Below, piece by piece: positions 7,722 through 13,808 of a DNA stretch of 33,458 nt; the stretch's first letter is position 1; each line of letters begins with the position of its first letter. Below the pieces are notes generated by a model, which saw nothing but the letters and a program-made list of their open reading frames with translations, made no database searches and was not told the DNA's origin. The DNA is from Bacillota bacterium (GTDB taxonomy: Bacteria; Bacillota; Clostridia; Saccharofermentanales; DTU023), in assembly GCA_023426575.1 (NCBI GenBank), contig JAFAAL010000046.1, forward strand, positions 1 to 33,458, written 5' to 3'. A program made the position numbers and the translations under genes.

Positions 7722-7862
7722 CAATGATTTTAAAGATCTTTTTCGATTACATTCTGTGAACGACTCGACATCCATCTTGTTCTTAGAAGGCTGAAGCGGC
7801 TGATAAAACTTCTCTCGAAGAGCATCCGGACCCAAAATCTGCACTTTAGCGGCAAAGCCTGC
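7683..7862 (-). pseudogene. Possible remnant of a WYL-domain regulator
   Basis: A 59-codon frame with no start begins AGFAAKVQILGPDALREKF. This resembles the C-terminal tail of WYL-domain transcription factors, where a G-V-L-P-LR pattern is typical. The preceding codons in this frame are two stops, and the sequence after residue 22 does not look like the family. It sits between the isolated IS end and the ATPase gene and is probably decay debris. The family assignment is a weak recognition. Confidence 0.3.
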
Positions 7863-7920
7863 TCATCACGAATCTGATAGCAACTTATGAGTAAAATTTC
7901 CTTCTCCCTGTTTATCAATT

Positions 7921-7939
7921 AAAAAATGTCCGCACCCCC
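7921..7939 (+). repeat. Isolated IS3 terminal inverted repeat
   Basis: These 19 bases (aaaaaatgtccgcaccccc) are the exact reverse complement of positions 3-21, the left end of the IS at 1-1662. No transposase sequence adjoins it. It marks a lost IS copy in inverted orientation, or the far end of a segment moved by that IS. Confidence 0.85.
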
Positions 7940-7992
7940 TCCTGTACTACTGGGCCTCTAGTTTCAAAGTTTTCACTCTCGCCATTCCCCCT

Positions 7993-8364
7993 TTACCCGC
8001 CAATCCGCCGTCCTAGGCTTAAGCGCTGGCGCCAGAGGGGGACGTCGCCGTCGTCGGCCCAGTATTCGTCCAAGCCGGTGATTTTCTCCCCATCGACCGT
8101 GAAGAAGCTCACCACGTGGTGGCGCGTCTCCCGACCTTCGGGCCAAACGGCGACGGCAGTGACCCATCCGTTGGCCAGGGGTTCGATGCGCTCGATGACG
8201 CCGTCCCACTCCCCGGGGTAGGTGCAGTTGGCCCGGACGTATTCGGCGACGGTGAATTCTTCGTCGGAGCAGTGCCAGCGAATGGTGGCGTCGGGGTGAA
8301 AATAGGCAGGCAGGGCCTCTTCGTTTTGCGCAAGGACATCTTTCCAAAATGCGTTTATATCCAT
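7993..8364 (-). CDS. SnoaL-like / NTF2-fold protein
   Basis: A small soluble protein of 123 residues with the NTF2-like pattern: an N-terminal helix (FWKDVLAQNEEALPAYF), then HPDATIRWH, then a beta-rich half ending in a DGDVP segment. Members of this superfamily include isomerases, hydrolases and ligand-binding proteins, so no reaction can be assigned. It follows the alkylation-repair gene by 20 bases, with an aaggagg ribosome binding site, and is the last gene of a GC-rich three-gene unit (GNAT, AlkD-like, SnoaL-like). Confidence 0.75.
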   Translation of the reverse strand: MDINAFWKDVLAQNEEALPAYFHPDATIRWHCSDEEFTVAEYVRANCTYPGEWDGVIERIEPLANGWVTAVAVWPEGRETRHHVVSFFTVDGEKITGLDEYWADDGDVPLWRQRLSLGRRIGG

Positions 8365-8384
8365 GTCGTTTCCTCCTTATCCGG

Positions 8385-9092
8385 TCACGCCTTGCGCTTT
8401 AACGCCTGCAGGGCGTCTTTTCGCTCCGCTGGGATGAGTCGGCTTTCCCGGGCTTTTTGGATGGCTTTGTTTCGGGTCCAGGAGTCGAGGTGCTTTCCTT
8501 CGATAAAGGGCATGGCGCTTTCGTATTGCTTGGTGAGGGCCGTGGCGAAGTACCAGGCGACCATCATCTTGACGTAGTAGGCGTCGTGGCGGAGGGCGGC
8601 CACCCATTCCAAGTAGGCGGGGTCGAAGTCTTCGGCCATATAGTGGGTCATGAGCATTTCCACGCCGAAGCGGATGGTGTATTCGCGATCGGAGGCCATC
8701 CAGCGCCGGATTGCGGGCAGAAGGGCGTCCCGCTGTCTTTTAAAGGCTTTGGGGCTGATGATGTCGCAGGTGGCCCAATTGTCCACATAAGGCAAAAAGA
8801 GATTGAGGGCGGCGATGACCCGTTCCATATCCTTGATCTCCGCCAGCAAAAGGCCGTGCAGATTGTTTTCATCGAAATAATCGTGGGGCAGGTCGGCCAA
8901 AAAGGCGGCTACGTCATCGGGGCGGTCTTTGATAAGGCCCTTGGCCAGGTTGCGGAGGGCGGGGATGCGTACGCCGAGGATGCGCTCCGGCGGGATGTTG
9001 GGGACGAGTTTGGCGGTAAAAGCGCTGTAGTCTTTCTCGGCCAAGGCGCATAGATCATTAAAAAAAAGCGATGGGCGGAGGTTTGCCATCAT
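8385..9092 (-). CDS. DNA alkylation repair protein (AlkD-like HEAT-repeat family)
   Basis: A 235-residue all-helical protein. Members of the family are HEAT-repeat DNA glycosylases that remove alkylated purines, or related proteins of unclear activity. Recognisable are IPALRNLAKGL near the start, YVDNWATCD (102-110), where D104, W106 and D110 sit in the region of the AlkD active site, a MLMTHYM segment, and the closing WTRNKAIQKARES. Length fits the family. It lies 42 bases downstream of the GNAT gene and probably shares its transcript. GC-rich third codon positions contrast with the AT-rich genes to its left. Confidence 0.82.
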   Translation of the reverse strand: MMANLRPSLFFNDLCALAEKDYSAFTAKLVPNIPPERILGVRIPALRNLAKGLIKDRPDDVAAFLADLPHDYFDENNLHGLLLAEIKDMERVIAALNLFLPYVDNWATCDIISPKAFKRQRDALLPAIRRWMASDREYTIRFGVEMLMTHYMAEDFDPAYLEWVAALRHDAYYVKMMVAWYFATALTKQYESAMPFIEGKHLDSWTRNKAIQKARESRLIPAERKDALQALKRKA

Positions 9093-9134
9093 GTTTTCCC
9101 TCGTTTCCTTGTTGTTTGCGTCGGCGGGCTTGAC

Positions 9135-9695
9135 TTACTCGGCCATGTCAGCCCTGTCATTGGCCATGGCCTTCTCCAGATCATCTCGCAACATGCCGTA
9201 GACAAAGCTGTCCGTCCATTCGCCCTTATTCCAATAGTCTTGGATAAAGTGGGCCTCTTTTCTCATGCCCAGCCTTTGACACAGGCGGGCCGAGGCATGG
9301 TTGCGCGCATCCATATTGGCTTGGATGCGATGGATCTTCCGTTCATAAAACAAATGGGCGATAAGGTGCTTCACCGCTTCATAGGCGTATCCATGCCCTT
9401 TATAGGCGTCATTGAACACATAACCGATCTCGACGGTGTCCTTCATGCCGGTGTACCAAAGGGAAATGTCGCCGATGACCCTCTCTCCCAGGACCACGGC
9501 CAAGCTCAGTTTCCTGTCTTCGGTCAATTCATTCTCCGCAATTTTGATGTCAACTTCTTTTGCGCATTCATCCCTTTGCCAGGCGTGGTGCAGTAGATAG
9601 CGACAGGTCTTTTCATCGCTGTAGATGGCGTAAAGGTCGTCGCAGTCTTCTTTTCTAAACGGCCGCATATGGATTCTTTCCGTGGTTAAGATCAT
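9135..9695 (-). CDS. GNAT N-acetyltransferase, RimJ/RimL type
   Basis: A 186-residue acetyl-CoA-dependent acetyltransferase. It begins with the family's ILTTERIHMRPF. It shows the acetyl-CoA pyrophosphate loop YKGHGYA (98-104) and the conserved ARNHASARLCQRLGM segment (130-144). The substrate could be a ribosomal-protein N terminus or a small molecule; sequence does not decide. Its ribosome binding site (agggagagg) lies inside the relic transposase frame at 9655-9762, so expression may depend on sequence left by that element. First gene of the GNAT / AlkD-like / SnoaL-like unit. Confidence 0.85.
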   Translation of the reverse strand: MILTTERIHMRPFRKEDCDDLYAIYSDEKTCRYLLHHAWQRDECAKEVDIKIAENELTEDRKLSLAVVLGERVIGDISLWYTGMKDTVEIGYVFNDAYKGHGYAYEAVKHLIAHLFYERKIHRIQANMDARNHASARLCQRLGMRKEAHFIQDYWNKGEWTDSFVYGMLRDDLEKAMANDRADMAE

Positions 9696-9762
9696 GTTTT
9701 CCTCTCCCTAACATAAGCTCTTTTAGAGTTTCATTGTCTAGTGTAATATTGAGCCCCGTCAT
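9655..9762 (-). pseudogene. Relic of the 5' end of an IS256-like transposase gene
   Basis: An ATG at 9762 with a strong aaggag ribosome binding site opens a 35-codon frame starting MTGLNITLDNETLKELMLG. This resembles the N terminus of Clostridia IS256-family transposases. After about 20 residues the frame runs out of phase into the GNAT gene. About 60 bases upstream (9822-9845) the sequence contains gtgtaaattc and gtccctaaac on the minus strand, reminiscent of IS256-type ends. Recognition is by memory of the family, so confidence is moderate. Confidence 0.42.
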
Positions 9763-9988
9763 GACCTGCGCTCCTTTTATTGTGGTTATTTAGATTGTAG
9801 CGTAGTCTCATGACTCTTTTTGAATTTACACCAAGTTTAGGGACTTAATCGTATTATCTCATCCAAATGTAGTAAGAGAGTTGTTCAATCGAATAGTATT
9901 TTATAATCTCCTGCAATTCCTCACAAGTCCCTATGTGAGTAATCAGCGCAAGTCATGGCGTGACTCAATATCACAGGGTATATAAATA
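9763..9988. other. AT-rich noncoding stretch, probable IS256-like end
   Basis: No gene is seen. It contains the possible IS256-like end (9822-9845) and a short imperfect repeat, gtcatggcgtgac, near 9953. GC content drops sharply compared with the GNAT group. Confidence 0.4.
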
Positions 9989-10323
9989 CTATGCTTCTTT
10001 AACCTTCTGATTCACGTAGAAAGTTAAGCTAATGATACTGATGATGCTAATAGAGCTAAGAATGAGAGAATTCCATTCCATCGGAATGACTTTAATATAT
10101 CTCATCAAAGCAACAAAAATAAATAAAACTATCCCTACCCTAAAACAATATTGACCACATAATAAATTTGCTTTTTTCCACTTTTCTTTATTTTCCATTG
10201 ATAAAGAAGTTCTCATTCCTGAATACTTATTAATATTTCCATTGGCGATTTTTTCCACCATGGATACGAGATAATCATCAGGACAGGGATGATATAATCT
10301 ACGATCATAAAAAAATATTTCAC
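9989..10323 (-). pseudogene. SdpI/YfhL-family membrane protein, frameshifted in an A6 run
   Basis: SdpI-family proteins are small membrane proteins; the founding member gives immunity to a killing factor. The C-terminal frame shows the family signature GMRTSLSMENKEKWKKAN, then two hydrophobic segments. The expected N-terminal membrane segment (IVDYIIPVLMIISYPWWKK) is in another frame, starting with GTG at 10323 behind aaggag. The two frames join exactly if translation slips back one base on AAA AAA (10249-10254), or if one A is missing from the sequence. It could be a frameshift mutation, a sequencing error, a phase-variable run or programmed -1 frameshifting. It lies just downstream of guaA, inside the putative island. 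Confidence 0.65.
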
Positions 10324-10338
10324 TATTGATGATCTCCT

Positions 10339-10368
10339 TAACTTATATTTTTACTCCCACTCAATCGT
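10339..10368 (-). repeat. att-like direct repeat, copy B (3' end of guaA)
   Basis: This is the partner of 6411-6440 in the same orientation: 27 of 30 bases match and 16 are identical in a row (10350-10365). It includes the guaA stop codon and the codons for TIEWE, so recombination here leaves GuaA unchanged. The interval between the copies is about 3.9 kb. Confidence 0.8.
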
Positions 10369-11889
10369 CGCAGGCGGTTTGCTCGTGATGTCGTAGACGA
10401 CGCGATTGATCCCTGAGACCTCATTGATGATGCGCTTGGAACACTTAGCGAGAACTGCGTGTGGGATCGGTGCCCAGTCAGCGGTCATGAAGTCGCTCGT
10501 TGTGACAGCACGCAGGGCGAGAGTATAGTCGTATGTTCTGCTGTCTCCCTGGACACCCACAGAACGCATGTCTGTGATGACTGCAAAATACTGACCGAGT
10601 TCGCGATCGAGGCCAGCGAGAGCAATTTCTTCTCGGAAGATGGCGTCGGCTTCTCTCAGGATCTCCAGCTTGTCCTCACTCACTTCGCCGAGGCAGCGTA
10701 TGGCGAGTCCTGGGCCTGGGAAGGGTTGGCGCCAGACCATGGGCGCGGGAATGCCAAGTTCTGTTCCCAGCTCTCGCACCTCGTCCTTAAAGAGGTCGCG
10801 CAGCGGCTCGACCAAGCCTTTAAACTCAAGATTCGGTGGGAGGCCGCCGACATTGTGATGGCTCTTGATCACGGCTCCGCCGACTCCAGATTCGATGACG
10901 TCTGGATAGATGGTCCCTTGCACCAGGTATTCGCAGCTACTGAGTTTCTTCGCTTCTTCTTCGAAGACGCGGATAAATTCTGTCCCGATGATCTTCCGCT
11001 TGGCCTCCGGATCTCGCACGCCTGCCAACTTAGTGAGGAAGCGCTCTCTGGCATCGACGACAATCAGCTTCATCTGATATTCCTCGCTGAAGACGCGCTC
11101 AACATCCTCACGTTCATTTTTCCTGAGCAGTCCGTGATCGACGAAGACACAGGTCAATTGATCTCCTATGGCCTCGTGGACGAGGACGGCTGCCACGGAG
11201 GAGTCCACCCCTCCAGAGAGGGCACAGAGAACTTCAGAATCGCCCACTTGTTCGCGGATCTTTTTGATCTGTTCCTCACCGTATTTGGCCATCTGCCAAT
11301 CTCCGCTGAGATGGCAGACCTCATAGAGGAAGCGATGGATCATGTCCTGTCCCTTGAGCGTATGGCGTACCTCGGGATGGAATTGCAAGGCGTAGAGTCG
11401 CCTTTCTTCATCTGCCATCGCCGCAATGGGGCAGGTCTCACTACGTGCAATAATCTCGAATCCTGGCGGCAGGAGAGTGATGAGATCTGTATGGCTCATC
11501 CAACAGCTGGTCTGTGGCTCGAGGTTTCGAAAGATCAGAGAGTCTGTATTGAGTTCAAGCTCCGTGGCCCCATATTCTCGCTTAGTGGCGGCTGCGACCT
11601 CACCGCCGAGGACCTTGGCCATGATTTGTGCACCATAGCAAATGCCGAGAATAGGGATGCCGAGTTCAAAGATTTCTGGATCTACCGTCGGAGCCTCTGC
11701 CTCATTGACGGAAGCAGGACCTCCGCTGAAGATGATGCCTCGATAGGGCTGCGTCTTGATCTCCTCAATAGGGGTACTGGCTGGCTTGATTTCACAGTAG
11801 ACGTGCTCCTCGCGAACGCGTCTTGCGATCAGCTGCTTATACTGGCCCCCGAAATCTAAAATGAGAACACTCTCGCGCATTGCGTGCAT
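10351..11889 (-). CDS. guaA: GMP synthase (glutamine-hydrolysing)
   Basis: GuaA converts XMP to GMP with ATP and glutamine in purine synthesis, in the cytoplasm. The full 512-residue two-domain protein is present. The class I amidotransferase domain has nucleophile C84 in GICYGAQ and partners H171 and E173 in FHPEV. The ATP-pyrophosphatase domain has the P-loop LSGGVDSS (224-231). The dimerisation domain has PFPGPGLAIR, and the C terminus is TIEWE. ATG at 11889 has agagga 8 bases upstream; a second in-frame ATG three codons later is less well placed. Transcribed alone from the promoter at 11922-11950. Its 3' end is an att-like site. Confidence 0.98.
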   Translation of the reverse strand: MHAMRESVLILDFGGQYKQLIARRVREEHVYCEIKPASTPIEEIKTQPYRGIIFSGGPASVNEAEAPTVDPEIFELGIPILGICYGAQIMAKVLGGEVAAATKREYGATELELNTDSLIFRNLEPQTSCWMSHTDLITLLPPGFEIIARSETCPIAAMADEERRLYALQFHPEVRHTLKGQDMIHRFLYEVCHLSGDWQMAKYGEEQIKKIREQVGDSEVLCALSGGVDSSVAAVLVHEAIGDQLTCVFVDHGLLRKNEREDVERVFSEEYQMKLIVVDARERFLTKLAGVRDPEAKRKIIGTEFIRVFEEEAKKLSSCEYLVQGTIYPDVIESGVGGAVIKSHHNVGGLPPNLEFKGLVEPLRDLFKDEVRELGTELGIPAPMVWRQPFPGPGLAIRCLGEVSEDKLEILREADAIFREEIALAGLDRELGQYFAVITDMRSVGVQGDSRTYDYTLALRAVTTSDFMTADWAPIPHAVLAKCSKRIINEVSGINRVVYDITSKPPATIEWE

Positions 11890-11921
11890 AGCCTGATTCC
11901 TCTTCTTCTTTGTTTTTCTCT

Positions 11922-11950
11922 ATCCTACTTTTTCTAAGGACTGATGACAA
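11922..11950 (-). promoter_or_regulatory. Putative sigma-A promoter of guaA
   Basis: On the minus strand, TTGTCA (11945-11950) and TAGGAT (11922-11927) are separated by 17 bases and lie about 33 bases before the guaA start. The leader is too short for a riboswitch. Confidence 0.55.
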
Positions 11951-12072
11951 GAATCAGCGATGGATTTCTAGGAGATTGGATGATTCGAAGATGGCGCTGT
12001 CACCTCTGGCCTCGCCTTTTTTCTAGGCTTGCTTTAACTTGAAGTCAAATTTTACTTAAGGAGCTAGACCCT

Positions 12073-12792
12073 ATGCATATTTACGAGGCTAAAATTAAAA
12101 GAATTGAGGAGCGCTACGGCTCGATTTTTTGTTTTTATCTCGAGAGGCCAGACGCTCTCTCCTGGGATATTGGCACGAATATCCAGGTGGGACTACCTGC
12201 TTTCAATCAGAATCCAGAAGTCTTAGACCAAGGCCTCATCCGTCGTCTCTCCGTCATGACTCTCGAAGACGAGGGGGAGATTGGATTCTGTACGAGGATT
12301 CGAGAACCCCTCTCCCCTTTTAAAAGACAGCTGAAAGAAATGCAGCTTGGCGATTCGCTCTACCTCTTTGAGCCTATCAGTCGGGTGCGGGCGATCGATG
12401 ATTGCAGCTCTCTTGTCCTCTTGAGCCAAGGTGTCGATATTACCTCCTATCGCAGTCTGATTTTGGACTACCTTAGAAGCAAGAATCCGCATAGACCAAA
12501 GGAGCTTCATCTCATCAATGTTGAGAGAGAAAATCAGATTCTCTTCACTGAAATATTTCAAGTCGAGGACAAATGCTACTCGGCAGAGACTGTCCCGAGC
12601 AGGGAGGCCTATTTTAAACTACTAAAAGAGCGCACGGACCTTCTCTCTCAGAGCGAGATTTATATCATAGGAAGTGACGAGTTCTTACATCAGTCGATTG
12701 CGGCCCTCCGGGCGATAGGGATCTCAGACGAGAAGATGCATCTCGACAAGAAGCCCGAGAAGGCAGAAGGCTTCTTCAAGACTTGCTCATAA
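12073..12792 (+). CDS. FNR-like (ferredoxin reductase-type) flavoprotein
   Basis: A 239-residue protein with the layout of the ferredoxin-NADP reductase superfamily. A beta-barrel ends in RRLSVMT (57-63), the usual FAD-binding RxxS region, followed by SPFKRQLKEMQLGDSL. The nucleotide-binding half is degenerate: where FNR enzymes have a glycine-rich loop it reads LLSQGVDITSYRSLI. No iron-sulfur cysteine cluster is visible, unlike PyrK. It has an aaggag ribosome binding site and lies 98 bases before a thioredoxin-reductase-like gene. Inference: the two may form an electron-transfer pair, possibly for corrinoid reduction given the cob genes downstream. The exact reaction is unknown. Confidence 0.75.
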   Translation: MHIYEAKIKRIEERYGSIFCFYLERPDALSWDIGTNIQVGLPAFNQNPEVLDQGLIRRLSVMTLEDEGEIGFCTRIREPLSPFKRQLKEMQLGDSLYLFEPISRVRAIDDCSSLVLLSQGVDITSYRSLILDYLRSKNPHRPKELHLINVERENQILFTEIFQVEDKCYSAETVPSREAYFKLLKERTDLLSQSEIYIIGSDEFLHQSIAALRAIGISDEKMHLDKKPEKAEGFFKTCS

Positions 12793-12815
12793 GCTGTTCT
12801 CAGCTGAAATCATGC

Positions 12816-12843
12816 TTGACATTTGAACCTCACGGTCGAGAAT
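12816..12843 (+). promoter_or_regulatory. Possible internal promoter before the flavoprotein oxidoreductase
   Basis: TTGACA (12816-12821) and GAGAAT (12838-12843) with a 16-base spacer, 48 bases before the ATG at 12891. The -35 is perfect and the -10 is 4 of 6. Confidence 0.4.
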
Positions 12844-12890
12844 GGGAGGAGAGTGCTCGCCTGCGTTCGACGAGCTAGAAGCGAGGTTCT

Positions 12891-13763
12891 ATGTACGATT
12901 TAATCATTGTCGGCGCTGGCCCGAGTGGCGTCAGCGCTGCCCTCTATGCTCAATCGAGAGGTCTCAAGATTCTCCTCCTCGAGGCTGAAAAAGTCGGAGG
13001 ACTGATCGGAAAAGTGTCTAAAGTCTCCCACTTCACCTCCTCTCTTGTTGACGAGACGGGGCCTGACTTCGCCAAGCGCCTCGAGGCGCAAGTACAAGCT
13101 GCAGGCATCGAAGTCAAGTTCGAAGAAGTGACCCGGATCCGCAAGGATGAGAACAGCTATCTGGTCGAGACAAGAGAGCAAGACTATGAGGCGAAAAAGG
13201 TCATCATTGCTGCCGGAGTGAGGCCAAAAGAGCTACCCATGACAATTCCCGCAGACGTTCAGATCTACCACTGGGCGCTCGGGATGGAGGATCTCGTGAA
13301 GGATCAGATTGTCGTGGTCAACGGCGGCTCTGACGGCGCTGCCAAGGAGGCCCTCTACCTCGCCCAGTTCGCACGGGAAGTACACATCGTCCAGGATCAG
13401 GAGAAGCTCCTCTGCATCGCGGAGTTTAGAGAGCAAATAGAAGCAAATTCTAAGATTCAAGTGCACTGCGGGGCTAAGCTCAGCTCTCTAGAGGCTGTGG
13501 ATGGAAAAATTCACTCTCTGACACTGAGTTCTGGGGAAGTAATTGAGGGCGCGCCGATCTATGTCTTCGTGCAAATCGGCCTCACGGGCAACACGGACTG
13601 CTGCCAGGAACTCCTCCCTGTCGAGCAAGGCTTCATCGTCAAAGACAGTTGGACTCATCTCCCTGGCCTCTACGTGGTCGGAGATATCTATGATAAGCCG
13701 ATTCGCCAAGTGGCGACGGCGGTTGCTGATGGCTGTCAAGCCGCCATCGCTGCAGCAAAATAG
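12891..13763 (+). CDS. Thioredoxin reductase-like FAD/NAD(P)-dependent oxidoreductase without CxxC
   Basis: A 290-residue protein of the small TrxR fold. The FAD-binding GAGPSG is at 8-13, the NAD(P)-binding GGSDGA at 145-150, and the C-terminal FAD motif LYVVGDI precedes RQVATAVADGCQAA. True thioredoxin reductases have a redox CxxC just before the second nucleotide motif. Here that stretch is IYHWALGMEDLVKD, with no cysteine. It is therefore unlikely to reduce thioredoxin and more likely passes electrons to a ferredoxin, flavodoxin or other partner, as CxxC-less ferredoxin reductases of this fold do. Neighbours are the FNR-like gene upstream and cobT-cobU downstream, beyond a terminator-like hairpin. 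Confidence 0.85.
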   Translation: MYDLIIVGAGPSGVSAALYAQSRGLKILLLEAEKVGGLIGKVSKVSHFTSSLVDETGPDFAKRLEAQVQAAGIEVKFEEVTRIRKDENSYLVETREQDYEAKKVIIAAGVRPKELPMTIPADVQIYHWALGMEDLVKDQIVVVNGGSDGAAKEALYLAQFAREVHIVQDQEKLLCIAEFREQIEANSKIQVHCGAKLSSLEAVDGKIHSLTLSSGEVIEGAPIYVFVQIGLTGNTDCCQELLPVEQGFIVKDSWTHLPGLYVVGDIYDKPIRQVATAVADGCQAAIAAAK

Positions 13764-13767
13764 AGGA

Positions 13768-13791
13768 GGGCGGCTGCTGCCGCCCTTCTTT
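13768..13791 (+). terminator. Terminator-like hairpin between the oxidoreductase and cobT-cobU
   Basis: A perfect 7-base stem gggcggc / gccgccc with loop tgct is followed by ttcttt. It lies 5 bases after the oxidoreductase stop, in the 45-base gap before cobT-cobU. It probably lowers read-through into the cob genes. Confidence 0.65.
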
Positions 13792-13808
13792 CAAGAGAGG
13801 AATCGTCT

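Noticed and set aside
7730..7918. 62-codon open frame beside the isolated IS end
   Set aside because: Arg/Phe-rich out-of-frame sequence with no ribosome binding site; a different frame (7683-7862) looks more protein-like.
1..7939. Classical composite transposon with two full IS copies
   Set aside because: Only the left copy is complete; the right side has just 19 matching bases and no transposase remnant, so only an IS-bounded segment can be claimed.
8457..9053. 198-codon open frame opposite the AlkD-like gene
   Set aside because: GC-biased shadow; Gly/Val-rich with no domain, while the minus-strand gene has clear family motifs.
10459..11859. 466-codon open frame opposite guaA
   Set aside because: Shadow of guaA; no motif, and guaA motifs are complete on the other strand.
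11890..12072. Cobalamin riboswitch or other leader element before the flavoprotein/cob genes
   Set aside because: No B12-box-like sequence or suitable structure was seen here or at 12793-12890.
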